Assembly: GCA_032358255.1 (NCBI GenBank)
Contig: JAULBX010011099.1
Location: 1 to 64,000, forward strand
Source of the DNA: Heterotrichella gracilis
Taxonomy: Eukaryota > Sar > Xanthophyceae > Tribonematales > Xanthonemataceae
Length of the DNA stretch: 64,000 nucleotides
Direction of reading: 5' to 3'
Below the pieces are notes generated by a model. It was not told the DNA's origin and ran no database searches. It saw only the letters and a program-made list of their open reading frames with translations. The translations under genes and the position numbers were made by a program. Shown in pieces: positions 44,538 to 51,803 of this stretch (positions are counted from its first letter, which is position 1; every line of letters begins with the position of its first letter).

Positions 44538-46118
44538 CTAAGGTGTATTTGCGGCGTTCATCTTCAAAATGAGAATACGCTCCTTTTTTATATGAGACGC
44601 GGCCAGCCATTTCATTAAACCAACTTCTGAGTTGTGCACGAAAAACTCGCCGTAGGCATCAGGACAATAAGAAGAGTAACCATTAAGGGTTTTGATTTTT
44701 AATTCTTGTGCAACCAACATCATATCCAGGTGTGTAAGAAATGCCAATTGACTTGTGTCTATTAAGGCCACGGCCTCCATATGATTATAATCATGTTTAA
44801 ATAATTCATTTTTCACTCGCTCTTTTCTGGATTGTAATTCTACCTTGCGTTCCCTTGCGATCAAGTCCGGCGAAAACATGTTATCTGCAAAAACCAATAA
44901 AGAAACCAATACCAGGTATTTTTTACTGATTGAACAGAGAAAATACCCAAGTAATAACAGAATAAAAAACAATTCTACATGCATAAAACGGGTAAGCACC
45001 CGCATACTGTTAATTCCCGGCAACTTAAAAATAAGTCCATAGAAACTTAAGCCATTTTCTGTTCGCAAATGAAGGAAACAAATAATGAGTGAAGTAAGTA
45101 AAAGGGCCTTAAAATAGTTTGAACTTTTTTTATTTGCTACTCGACTATACAAAAAATAAAAGGGTGATGCCACTATGACCAGAAGTGGTATAAATCCAAT
45201 AAAAAAAGAATGAAGCCACCATTCATTCACATTTGGTTTTGCCAGATCAAAAAGAGATCCCCATAAAACGGAAGCTTTTGGCACAAAAAAATAAGATGAC
45301 CAAAGGGGCAAATTCACAAGTACTTCTTTGTAGAGCCTTAAGCCCACAATTTTTGACATGTGATGATACGGTAAGAAATAAAAAATAAGGGCCGTAAATG
45401 CTGTAAAAAAAATCAGCATGGATAAAAGGATGTTTTTCCTTTTGAAATAATAGGCAAGGGATTGCCATTTATTTAAATAGAAACACAGAATAAAAATGAA
45501 TAAAATCGAAAAATACATCAAATAAAATCCGGTATAAGTCACACAATAAAACTGTATGACTAAGCCGAAACAATAAAGGAGTAAATACTTAAGTGAAGGA
45601 GTAAAGAGCATGGCATAGGCGGCATACAGAACTACCGGCACCATAAACCGAACCGCCATTTGCATGTAATTGAGCTGACCAACATTAAATATGGAAAAAG
45701 CAAAGATCCAGGCGAGAATAACGGCGACATCAGATCGTTGCAGCCATTTTTTAAAAATAAAATAACTGATCCAATAATTTAGTGAACAAATACTGATCCA
45801 CCAATATTGATAAGCGCTCTCAGGAGATAAATTAAGCCATCGAAAAAAGGCATAAATAGGCGCAGTTCCTATCATGCTTTCAGATAAAGCGATAGTATTT
45901 TGAAATGGAAACATGAATTTTCCATCCCAAAAATAAGATTCATTACCGCTCAACCAGAGGTAACAATGTTCTAATAAAAAATTTATAAATCTTGAGTCTC
46001 CCAGATCACCCGGAACAAAATCAAAATGCTCACCCAAAATTCGGAGGCAAAAATACCATAAGCCAAAAAAGAAGGCGATGAAAGGAAAACTAAAATAAAA
46101 GCCTTTAACAAATTTCAT
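44538..46118 (-). CDS. Polytopic membrane protein, GT-C/YfhO-like
   Basis: A 526-residue protein with about ten to eleven membrane helices and an early periplasmic loop containing FVPGDLGDSRFINFLLEH (about 34-51). The acidic pair in the first loop and the helix pattern resemble GT-C lipid-linked sugar transferases, but I see no diagnostic motif beyond that. Function unknown. It marks the left edge of the accessory array, and its start is 41 bases from the next gene's stop. Confidence 0.5.
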   Translation of the reverse strand: MKFVKGFYFSFPFIAFFFGLWYFCLRILGEHFDFVPGDLGDSRFINFLLEHCYLWLSGNESYFWDGKFMFPFQNTIALSESMIGTAPIYAFFRWLNLSPESAYQYWWISICSLNYWISYFIFKKWLQRSDVAVILAWIFAFSIFNVGQLNYMQMAVRFMVPVVLYAAYAMLFTPSLKYLLLYCFGLVIQFYCVTYTGFYLMYFSILFIFILCFYLNKWQSLAYYFKRKNILLSMLIFFTAFTALIFYFLPYHHMSKIVGLRLYKEVLVNLPLWSSYFFVPKASVLWGSLFDLAKPNVNEWWLHSFFIGFIPLLVIVASPFYFLYSRVANKKSSNYFKALLLTSLIICFLHLRTENGLSFYGLIFKLPGINSMRVLTRFMHVELFFILLLLGYFLCSISKKYLVLVSLLVFADNMFSPDLIARERKVELQSRKERVKNELFKHDYNHMEAVALIDTSQLAFLTHLDMMLVAQELKIKTLNGYSSYCPDAYGEFFVHNSEVGLMKWLAASHIKKERILILKMNAANTP

Positions 46119-46159
46119 TTAACATGAATAAAGTAAATCAAGTTAAGATTTATTACTCA

Positions 46160-46636
46160 CTATTCAAAGGAATATAGGCGTCGAAGATATTTATTGGAAT
46201 GGTCTTGCAAGACAATTTTTTCTTTTTCCCATCTGATAACTTTAAACTTTCTGATAATGGTCTCTTTTTGGCCCCAAATATATTTTTCGAGAGTCAGCAT
46301 ATTTGTCGTCTGATTCAAATTTATTTTACCGCAGGAATGAACTCCGATCGGTTGATTTCCTTTATCATAGTCCCAGTCAGTCCACATTAAGGTGTCGCCA
46401 ATTTTTATGGTGCTGGCCCACATGGGTTGTATGTCCTCCGTTTTTTCTACACGCCAGGTATAGAACACCAACTCATTATGATAAACTGTTTCTTTAGCAT
46501 CTCCTGTCTTGACCTTTATTAGCCTGTGGACTTTTTTGTCAGGCATGAAACTATAATTAATTGAGTCAGTCTTTGTCGTTTGTGCAATTGCACTATTTAC
46601 AAAAAGTAATAATTCAATTAATACGAGTCTCGTCAT
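46160..46636 (-). CDS. Exported protein of unknown function
   Basis: A 158-residue protein with a signal peptide (about 1-18, ending NSAIAQ) and a beta-rich mature part, lipocalin-like in strand pattern. No family is recognised. It lies at the left end of the minus-strand cassette array; a GTTAGGAG core at 46648-46641 just upstream could be the junction with the next cassette, but no clear attC follows its stop. Confidence 0.45.
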   Translation of the reverse strand: MTRLVLIELLLFVNSAIAQTTKTDSINYSFMPDKKVHRLIKVKTGDAKETVYHNELVFYTWRVEKTEDIQPMWASTIKIGDTLMWTDWDYDKGNQPIGVHSCGKINLNQTTNMLTLEKYIWGQKETIIRKFKVIRWEKEKIVLQDHSNKYLRRLYSFE

Positions 46637-46695
46637 TTTGCTCCTAACTTTACCATAAGTAAGGTTCGTCCTTTCACAACAGGTAATTTGTGCGC

Positions 46696-46947
46696 TTACC
46701 TTAGTGCGATAATTTCAATTTTCATGTATGGATAATAGGGTAGCGTTGACAGTTTTTTATCTGCGTCTGATTTATCGTTAGCTAATAAGACCAAGTAAAT
46801 ACCCGCGATGTCGGCTTTTATGTAGGAGGACAATAACGTACCATTCTCTTCCCACTCCTTTATTATTTCTTGTTCTCTTGGTAATAATTTCAATCTTGTT
46901 TCATTATCAATCCCTTGTAAAAGGATATCTATCATAAATTTATTCAT
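46696..46947 (-). CDS. Small muconolactone-isomerase/YciI-like protein
   Basis: An 83-residue protein with the ferredoxin-like pattern of the muconolactone delta-isomerase group: a long helix about 14-35 (NETRLKLLPREQEIIKEWEENG region), then strand, helix with DADKKLSTLPYYP (about 60-72), then a final strand ending EIIALR. No catalytic role can be claimed. It is the gene after the broken toxin of the first toxin-antitoxin module on the same strand. Confidence 0.55.
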   Translation of the reverse strand: MNKFMIDILLQGIDNETRLKLLPREQEIIKEWEENGTLLSSYIKADIAGIYLVLLANDKSDADKKLSTLPYYPYMKIEIIALR

Positions 46948-47037
46948 TGTCTGTTTTTTTTTAATTTGCTGTATTTTATTTTTAGGCTTCTGGTAGTGCC
47001 TTTTAGAGCCGTTTGATATTTAAGTAGGTCCAGTAGT

Positions 47038-47298
47038 TTATTCGGGTCTTGTCTGTTGTCCCAAAATGCGGCTATGATTAATGAGTCCTTTGTACTTATA
47101 AAAAACACTGAAGTGTCCTAGGGCTGAAACATGAGTGTCAGGAAAGTCAGCCTTTTTGAATAGTTTGGGATTGGTTAAAATTAATTTAATAAGTTTTTCC
47201 GCGTAGGCAGTTGTTCCATTTCTTTTGACCCAATACTTTAAAATTTCACGACGTTGGCGTGCAGCTGTCTCGGTCCAGGCTACAGTTCTTTTAACCAT
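47038..47298 (-). pseudogene. RelE/ParE-family toxin gene with a frameshift
   Basis: The frame gives 86 residues that match a RelE/ParE toxin up to about residue 70 (helix with ETAARQRREILKYW, then a strand). After that the frame leaves the family: the expected C-terminal strand and its FWDNRQDP-type motif are encoded instead in another frame at about 47040-47075, open down to 46944. So an indel lies near 47080-47110, and the product is probably inactive unless it is a sequencing error. The gene overlaps the antitoxin gene by 19 bases in the normal antitoxin-toxin order. Confidence 0.65.
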
Positions 47299-47522
47299 TT
47301 CAAGTCAGCTTTGTCTAGTTGTGAATGTGAAATTAATTTACCGTCTTTAATGTCTCTTTCACTTAGATTTAGCATAACAATTTGCTCTTCAGTCAGCTTA
47401 ACCACGTCCTTGTCCGTTGAACTGTTTTGAACGACTTGAAAGAGAGCGTTTAAATAGTCCTTATTTGAAATGGTTAAGAGTTTTTCAATAATTCCGTTTC
47501 TTATGTGATCGCTGGCTGTCAT
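47280..47522 (-). CDS. Antitoxin of the first toxin-antitoxin module
   Basis: An 80-residue acidic protein, helical, with SERDIKDGKLISHSQLD (about 54-70), a pattern common to antitoxins of RelE/ParE modules. It precedes and overlaps the toxin gene. It would normally neutralise the toxin and repress the pair; since the toxin frame is broken its present role is unclear. It begins the cassette, 117 bases from the attC core at 47639. Confidence 0.7.
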   Translation of the reverse strand: MTASDHIRNGIIEKLLTISNKDYLNALFQVVQNSSTDKDVVKLTEEQIVMLNLSERDIKDGKLISHSQLDKADLKWLKEL

Positions 47523-47630
47523 TGGAAAATTAATTTTAGTAAAGTTAACGAAAACGTGTCACGTTTCAAAATGGCAAAATTACACAAGTTTTGGTCGATT
47601 TTTTGGTCCGAGATTCTCCGTTTACAAATG

Positions 47631-47727
47631 GCCCCTAACGGAATGCGAATTTACGCCGTTTTTTGCTTGTCCATTTATGCATTTGAGCGCTAACACGCAA
47701 AAATGGAAGTTTGCTGCGGTTATAACC
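47631..47727 (-). other. attC site 7 (after toxin-antitoxin cassette 48085-48321/47778-48083)
   Basis: Minus-strand R'' is GGTTATAAC (47727-47719) and R' is GTTAGGGGC (47639-47631). The cassette that ends here starts GTTATAGG at 48392, sharing GTTATA with the complement of R''. The centre holds the 30-base word found in sites 2, 3 and 5 (47660-47689). Confidence 0.65.
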
Positions 47728-47777
47728 AGTTGCGGGCACACAGTTTTTCTGTCGACGTCCGCAGTCAAATGTAAAAT

Positions 47778-48083
47778 TTACTTGCGTCCTCTTTTTATTT
47801 TTTTGTCTGGATGTCGTTTTGCATGTAAGACTGCAGACACGATAATTTGTTTTCCGGAAACTTCATAATTGACAACAAAAGGAAAACGTTTCACAACAGC
47901 CTCGTGCATATGAGCAAACTTAAGAGGAAAAAGCAAAGGGTTGTCCTGGATCAATTCAAGAAGCAGAAAAACTTCTTCTTCAAATTCAAAACCAAGTCCC
48001 GGAAGTTCCTTGTTATAATACACGCAGGAATCCGCTATTTCTGAAATAGCTTGCTCAAGAATAATAATTTTATAAGAAGGCAC
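47778..48083 (-). CDS. RelE/ParE-family toxin
   Basis: A 101-residue toxin that looks intact: N-terminal helix with AISEIADSCVYYNKELPGLG (about 13-32), NPLLFPLKF, then KRFPFVVNYEV and the final strand with AVLHAKRHP (about 85-93), all in family order. RelE/ParE proteins are either ribosome-dependent mRNA cutters or gyrase inhibitors; which one cannot be told. One base separates it from the antitoxin gene upstream. Confidence 0.82.
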   Translation of the reverse strand: MPSYKIIILEQAISEIADSCVYYNKELPGLGFEFEEEVFLLLELIQDNPLLFPLKFAHMHEAVVKRFPFVVNYEVSGKQIIVSAVLHAKRHPDKKIKRGRK

Positions 48084-48084
48084 T

Positions 48085-48321
48085 TTATGCTGAAAGTTTT
48101 TGTTTTACACGTTTACGAGCCTCGGTGAGGGAGTAGCCTTTTATTTTACCAGCTTTATATAAGGCTGATCTTTTAAGAACTTCTTTTTGCTGTTCCTCTG
48201 TCAATAAACTTGAATTATTTTGACGATATACTTCTAAAAGTTGGTAAACAACCTCAAGTACTTTAATGTCTGCCTCGTCAATATATTTGTGCACTTTGGT
48301 GCGAATGGCCGTTGTCGTCAT
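48085..48321 (-). CDS. RelB-like antitoxin
   Basis: A 78-residue protein with two helices and the C-terminal segment KAGKIKGYSLTEARKRVKQ (about 56-74), common in antitoxins of the addiction-module component family, where it wraps the toxin. It is the first gene of its cassette, 71 bases from the attC core at 48392, and is followed at once by an intact toxin gene. Confidence 0.75.
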   Translation of the reverse strand: MTTTAIRTKVHKYIDEADIKVLEVVYQLLEVYRQNNSSLLTEEQQKEVLKRSALYKAGKIKGYSLTEARKRVKQKLSA

Positions 48322-48384
48322 GTCAGCATTTATTTAACCTTAAAGATAATGATTTTTTGTCAAATTGTAATGGCGTGTATTAAA

Positions 48385-48505
48385 CCTATAACGTATTCCG
48401 AGCAAAAGCCGTACCCGCGTCCGGAATGTTATAAATGTACTAATGTCCGACGAGATATTAAAATGAAAAATGACGGGCATGGATTTTTGCTTGAGGTTAG
48501 CGTAA
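48385..48505 (-). other. attC site 6 (after the SanA-like cassette)
   Basis: Minus-strand R'' contains CGCTAAC (48502-48496) and R' is GTTATAGG (48392-48385). The arms pair imperfectly (AGCAAAA and CCCG words on both sides). The SanA cassette starts ATTAGCGG at 49162, sharing TTAGCG with the complement of R''. Bases 48414-48474 are identical over 61 positions to 49992-50052 in site 4. Confidence 0.7.
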
Positions 48506-48508
48506 TAT

Positions 48509-49147
48509 CTATTTGATGTCAATTTTGTCGCCAAGAAATTTTGGTGTCACACCCAAAAGTAAATCAATGTAAACCTTATCTCTGGCAAAATACTCTCGAA
48601 CTTTTGTCCTGAAGCCCTTGTATGCCGTTACCTCTTTTGCATTGTATCCAAATGCCAGAATGTTGTTTTTTCTTGCAATAAATACAGCTCTTTCATTGTG
48701 AAATTTTTGAGAGATAACAATAAACGTTGTTTGTCCAAATATTTCTTTGGCCCTTATGACTGAATCCAATGTTCTAAATCCAGCATAGTCTAAGAAAATA
48801 ACGGAGTCTGGAATACCTTTTTTGATTAATTCATTTTTCATGTCTAAGGGTTCATTGTAGTTATCTTTTGAGTTGTCCCCACTGACAATTATATATTTTA
48901 TTTTACCATTTTTAAAAAGGTCTACAGTTGCGTCAATACGGAAATAAAAAAAGTCGTTCTTAATGCCATTTTTTAATGTCCTGCTAGTTCCAAGTAGGAG
49001 TCCCACTCTAGTTTTTGGTAATTTGTTAATGTCATATGTTACAAATTGTCCACTTGAATTTTCAATTGAACTATTTGCAAAAAAGGTAGCCAATACTAAT
49101 ATTGTCAGTAGTAATGTTAATATGATAATGTATTTTTTTCTTGTCAT
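48509..49147 (-). CDS. SanA/ElyC/YdcF-like membrane protein (DUF218)
   Basis: A 212-residue protein with an N-terminal membrane anchor (about 6-25) and a DUF218 domain: VGLLLGTSR (about 48-56), then IIVSGDNSKDNYNEP (about 86-100), then FIVISQKFHNERAVFIARKN (about 142-161). In E. coli SanA affects envelope permeability to vancomycin and ElyC affects peptidoglycan synthesis; the molecular activity is unknown. The stop lies four bases before attC site 6. Confidence 0.8.
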   Translation of the reverse strand: MTRKKYIIILTLLLTILVLATFFANSSIENSSGQFVTYDINKLPKTRVGLLLGTSRTLKNGIKNDFFYFRIDATVDLFKNGKIKYIIVSGDNSKDNYNEPLDMKNELIKKGIPDSVIFLDYAGFRTLDSVIRAKEIFGQTTFIVISQKFHNERAVFIARKNNILAFGYNAKEVTAYKGFRTKVREYFARDKVYIDLLLGVTPKFLGDKIDIK

Positions 49148-49154
49148 AATAATA

Positions 49155-49252
49155 CCGCTAATGTTTTGCGGCTAACTTCCGTTTTTGCTTGTCCATTTTT
49201 GCATTTGAACGTTAACCCGCAAAAAATGACACCACATTTGGTTTTAGGCGTA
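49155..49252 (-). other. attC site 5 (after the lipoprotein cassette)
   Basis: Minus-strand R'' is TACGCCTAAAAC (49252-49241) and the R' end is ATTAGCGG (49162-49155), with A in place of the usual G. The inner arms TTTTGCGGCTAAC and GTTAACCCGCAAAA (plus strand, 49163 onward and 49211-49225) pair well. The cassette start GTTAGGCGTA at 49970 matches the complement of R'' over TTAGGCGTA. Confidence 0.7.
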
Positions 49253-49256
49253 GTCT

Positions 49257-49955
49257 TTATTCAATTCGTAACTTGAGATAAATGCGTCTTTCCTTAATTA
49301 AGGATGAGTCTAATTCGAAACCCTCAATTAACAAAGTTGAATTGTCGAGCCATTTTATTTTGTTTGGCCCCCATTTATTTAGGCTTCTTTCACCAATTTT
49401 GTTCGGTTTATTGGTATTGCCATAAAACTCGATTCCGTTGAAGTCCATTTGTGCTAAGAGGTCTACATTGCCTGCAACGAAAGTCTTTTTGTCTGGTGAA
49501 ATAATTGGGATTGATGATACATAAGTTGTGTCCGCGGTCATTCGGTCGATAAGCAAATAACTAAACCATTCGTAGAAAGCCCCATGTACTAAAAACTGTT
49601 TAATTTCAGGCATGTAGCCAATGTAATTATACCTGGAAGTTCTTTCGCTGTCTGAGGTGTCGTTAACTAGAATCGCCGTTCGTTGGTCACTTCGAAAAAT
49701 AAGACTGTCGCCATTTTGTCTGACTAAACCGTTCGAGTTAATTTTAAAAATGTCATTTGAATCTATCTTTGCAGGCTGTTCTTGACCAAATTCATTGCTG
49801 TCAATTTTAAGGACATGAATTAGTTTATTGCCGATTTTAAAGGTGTCAAGTTCTGAAATTAGTTCTCTTTGGTCCGTCACGTCATTTTGCTTGTCCGTGT
49901 TGCACGAAATTGCAATTAAAGTTGTCAAAAGAATTATTGTCAATGTTCTTCTCAT
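49257..49955 (-). CDS. Lipoprotein of unknown function
   Basis: A 232-residue protein with a lipoprotein signal peptide (cysteine at 18 after LIAIS) and a beta-rich body in which SPDKKTFVAGNVDL (about 153-166) looks like a propeller blade. No family recognised. It fills its cassette from 14 bases after the junction at 49970 to 5 bases before attC site 5. Confidence 0.55.
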   Translation of the reverse strand: MRRTLTIILLTTLIAISCNTDKQNDVTDQRELISELDTFKIGNKLIHVLKIDSNEFGQEQPAKIDSNDIFKINSNGLVRQNGDSLIFRSDQRTAILVNDTSDSERTSRYNYIGYMPEIKQFLVHGAFYEWFSYLLIDRMTADTTYVSSIPIISPDKKTFVAGNVDLLAQMDFNGIEFYGNTNKPNKIGERSLNKWGPNKIKWLDNSTLLIEGFELDSSLIKERRIYLKLRIE

Positions 49956-49963
49956 AAAATTAC

Positions 49964-50081
49964 GCCTAACGTATACCGAACAATAGCCGTTCCCGCGTCC
50001 GGAATGTTATAAATGTACTAATGTCCGACGAGATATTAAAATGAAAAATGACAGGTATGGATTTTCCTTGGTGTTACCCCT
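49964..50081 (-). other. attC site 4 (after the third toxin-antitoxin cassette)
   Basis: Minus-strand R'' is AGGGGTAAC (50081-50073) and R' is GTTAGGC (49970-49964), a perfect GTTRRRY core. The cassette starts ATTACCTCT at 50785, matching the complement of R'' in seven of nine positions. It shares a 61-base identical centre with site 6. Confidence 0.72.
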
Positions 50082-50092
50082 ATTGCGTTATT

Positions 50093-50428
50093 TCAAAGTT
50101 GTCTGTATGTTTGAGCTAATAACTTAGCGGCTCTCTGCTTGTTTGTCTGATCCTTAAAACGCGATTTTTTTGTCAAAGACTTTATTTGGTAAGTGTCTCG
50201 ATAAATAAAAACAACAAAGGCACGAAAGTCTTTAATGGCTGGATCTTTAAGTTTGTCCGTTTCGCAAATAAGTGGATTTGTTTTAATAATGTCAAGTCGA
50301 GAAATAATAGCTGACCTTACAATTTTAGAAGCCTGAGTGTCTTGTTTTGCTAAATATGCAAGTATTTCTTTTAAATTATCTAGTGCTATTCCGTCCTACG
50401 AAATTTTAAGGGAAGAAGATTTTACCAT
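50093..50428 (-). pseudogene. RelE/ParE-family toxin gene with an internal stop and frameshifts
   Basis: ATG 50428 overlaps the stop of the antitoxin gene, the usual coupling. The frame meets an in-frame TAG at codon 11 and then runs open for 100 codons to TGA 50095-50093. That stretch has the RelE/ParE layout (ALDNLKEILAYLAKQ helix, ICETDKLKDPAIKDFRAFV). Near the end the family's usual C-terminal TSREPL-type motif is found in a different frame and ends at TAG 50118-50116, so one or two indels lie at about 50160-50190. The toxin is therefore broken in at least two ways. Confidence 0.75.
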
Positions 50429-50652
50429 TTAGATAATTCTTTAAGAGCGTCTTTATGAGAAACAGATTTACCCTTGTCCATGCGAGAAACAGCCTCGTCA
50501 AGCTCTTTGCTATATTGCTTGCGGCTTATTCTCTTAGCCCCTTGGTCAAAGTTTAAAAGACTCTTTATCATTTCAAGAATAAGTGTCTGTTGTTTATTTG
50601 ACAAAAGTGGCAGATAATTATCCACTTGTCTCTTTATTGTCGTCGAGGTCAT
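50422..50652 (-). CDS. Antitoxin of the third toxin-antitoxin module
   Basis: A 76-residue protein with an N-terminal helix (IKRQVDNYLPLLSNKQQTLIL) and a C-terminal VSHKDALKELSKW tail, typical for antitoxins paired with ParE-like toxins. Its reading frame is intact although the overlapping toxin frame is not. About 130 bases of leader separate it from the cassette junction at 50785. Confidence 0.72.
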   Translation of the reverse strand: MTSTTIKRQVDNYLPLLSNKQQTLILEMIKSLLNFDQGAKRISRKQYSKELDEAVSRMDKGKSVSHKDALKELSKW

Positions 50653-50777
50653 TGAACTGAATTTTGAAATACGAATTTACGAAAAATAGCTCAAATGTCA
50701 ATAGGCGAAAATTTGGAATATGCCAGTAAAATATTTGTGTGCGAATGGTTTGTGCGAAGCTATGTCCTGTCTCATTA

Positions 50778-50874
50778 GAGGTAATATTTTTCGACTGCAC
50801 GTTGTTTTTTGCTTGTCCATTTATGCAATTGAGCGCTAACCCGCAAAAATTAACAGTAGATGCTGTTACCGGTA
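50778..50874 (-). other. attC site 3 (after the VanW cassette)
   Basis: Minus-strand R'' is TACCGGTAAC (50874-50865); the R' end is ATTACCTC (50785-50778), with A for G. The VanW cassette starts ATTACCGGTA at 51715, matching the complement of R'' in nine of ten positions. It carries the shared 30-base centre with one change (50806-50835). Confidence 0.68.
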
Positions 50875-50878
50875 GTTT

Positions 50879-51700
50879 TTATTTATTGTCCAGAAAAGGG
50901 CTGTACATCATAATTGCATTATTTTCTGTGACAAGTTCTTCAGTTGAACTGTTGTCTGTAAGCGAAGTGATTTTTTTCCAAATTTTATTATGTCTTGTGT
51001 AGCCACCCCACCATTGTCTTTGAAAAACATGATCTGTTTCATAGATGTCATATTTAGTTTTTAGGTCTATGTTACAGTTAATTTCTCCGTTTAAATACTC
51101 TTTGTCTAGCCATAACTTAATTTGAAAAGTCTTGTCTGTATTATTTTGTAATTGTAGGTCGATGTAGTTATATGATAATGTCGCTCCGCACGCAAAGGGA
51201 ATTGTCCTGTTTATGTCTGGAAAAACGTCGTAACCATGTCTCCAACGTTCTTTAATAGTCAATGGAGTGTGAAGTGCCATCCAATAAAGTAAATTTCCTA
51301 ATTGGCAAAGTCCGCCACCAGTGTCCTTTGAGATTTTACCATTATGCAAAGTCATACCGTCAAGATACCCTTTTGATTTTGTGGGTCTACCTACAAGTCG
51401 CCAAATTGAAAATGTCTGTCCAGGTTTGATAACAACGTTATTTATATTTCCAATTGCTATTCTGAGATTTGTCACTTTGTTATGCTGCAAATACATTTCG
51501 ACGTCCTTGAGAGGTCTTAATAAAAAAGATTTGTGTTTAATAATTGAGTAGTCAAGTTTGATATTAGGGTCGACTCTTGAGAAGTTTTGGCTACCAAATA
51601 ACCAGTTTAATTGTCGCCTAATTACAAAATACTCTTTACCTAAGAATTTTCTCAGTGGACTTCTATGTTGCGGTTTTTCTACCTTATGTTGGGTTGTCAT
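50879..51700 (-). CDS. VanW-like protein
   Basis: A 273-residue protein. ATG 51700 (MTTQHKVEK) is chosen because longer frames begin inside attC site 2. The VanW domain is clear: IKPGQTFSIWRLVGRPTKSKGY, then GGGLCQLGNLLYWMALH with the invariant G-G-G-x-C-Q block, then RWRHGYDV. VanW occurs in VanB-type glycopeptide-resistance clusters and in many other genomes; its activity is unknown. No other van genes are present, so resistance should not be assumed. Confidence 0.85.
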   Translation of the reverse strand: MTTQHKVEKPQHRSPLRKFLGKEYFVIRRQLNWLFGSQNFSRVDPNIKLDYSIIKHKSFLLRPLKDVEMYLQHNKVTNLRIAIGNINNVVIKPGQTFSIWRLVGRPTKSKGYLDGMTLHNGKISKDTGGGLCQLGNLLYWMALHTPLTIKERWRHGYDVFPDINRTIPFACGATLSYNYIDLQLQNNTDKTFQIKLWLDKEYLNGEINCNIDLKTKYDIYETDHVFQRQWWGGYTRHNKIWKKITSLTDNSSTEELVTENNAIMMYSPFLDNK

Positions 51701-51706
51701 AAAATT

Positions 51707-51803
51707 ACCGGTAATGTTTTGCGGCCAACTGTCGTTTTTGCTTGTCCATTTATGCATTTGAGCGTTTATGCGCAAAAAATTACGCTTGCTTGCTGTTATA
51801 AGC
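51707..51803 (-). other. attC site 2 (after the restriction-modification cassette)
   Basis: Minus-strand R'' is GCTTATAAC (51803-51795); the R' end is ATTACCGGT (51715-51707), with A for G. The cassette start GTTATAAGC (54712-54704) is the exact complement of R'', nine of nine. Inner arms TTTTGCGGCC and GCGCAAAA also pair. The methyltransferase reading frame runs 24 bases into this site. Confidence 0.75.

Noticed and set aside
46117-46155. Short terminal attC next to the membrane protein gene
   Set aside because: ATTTAAC...GTTAAGAT can pair over a few bases, but the element is very short and AT-rich and could be chance.
46642-46700. An eighth attC site after the muconolactone-isomerase-like gene
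   Set aside because: A GTTAGGAG core is present, but the R'' expected from the cassette start GTTAGGGGC is missing and the arms barely pair; kept only as a tentative junction.
47677-47868. Plus-strand reading frames across the attC sites (for example 47677-47868 and 48241-48516)
   Set aside because: They run through palindromes and antisense to clear minus-strand genes, and their products look unlike proteins.
50879-51700. Glycopeptide resistance cluster
   Set aside because: VanW alone, without a vanA/vanB ligase, vanH, vanX or regulators, does not indicate resistance.
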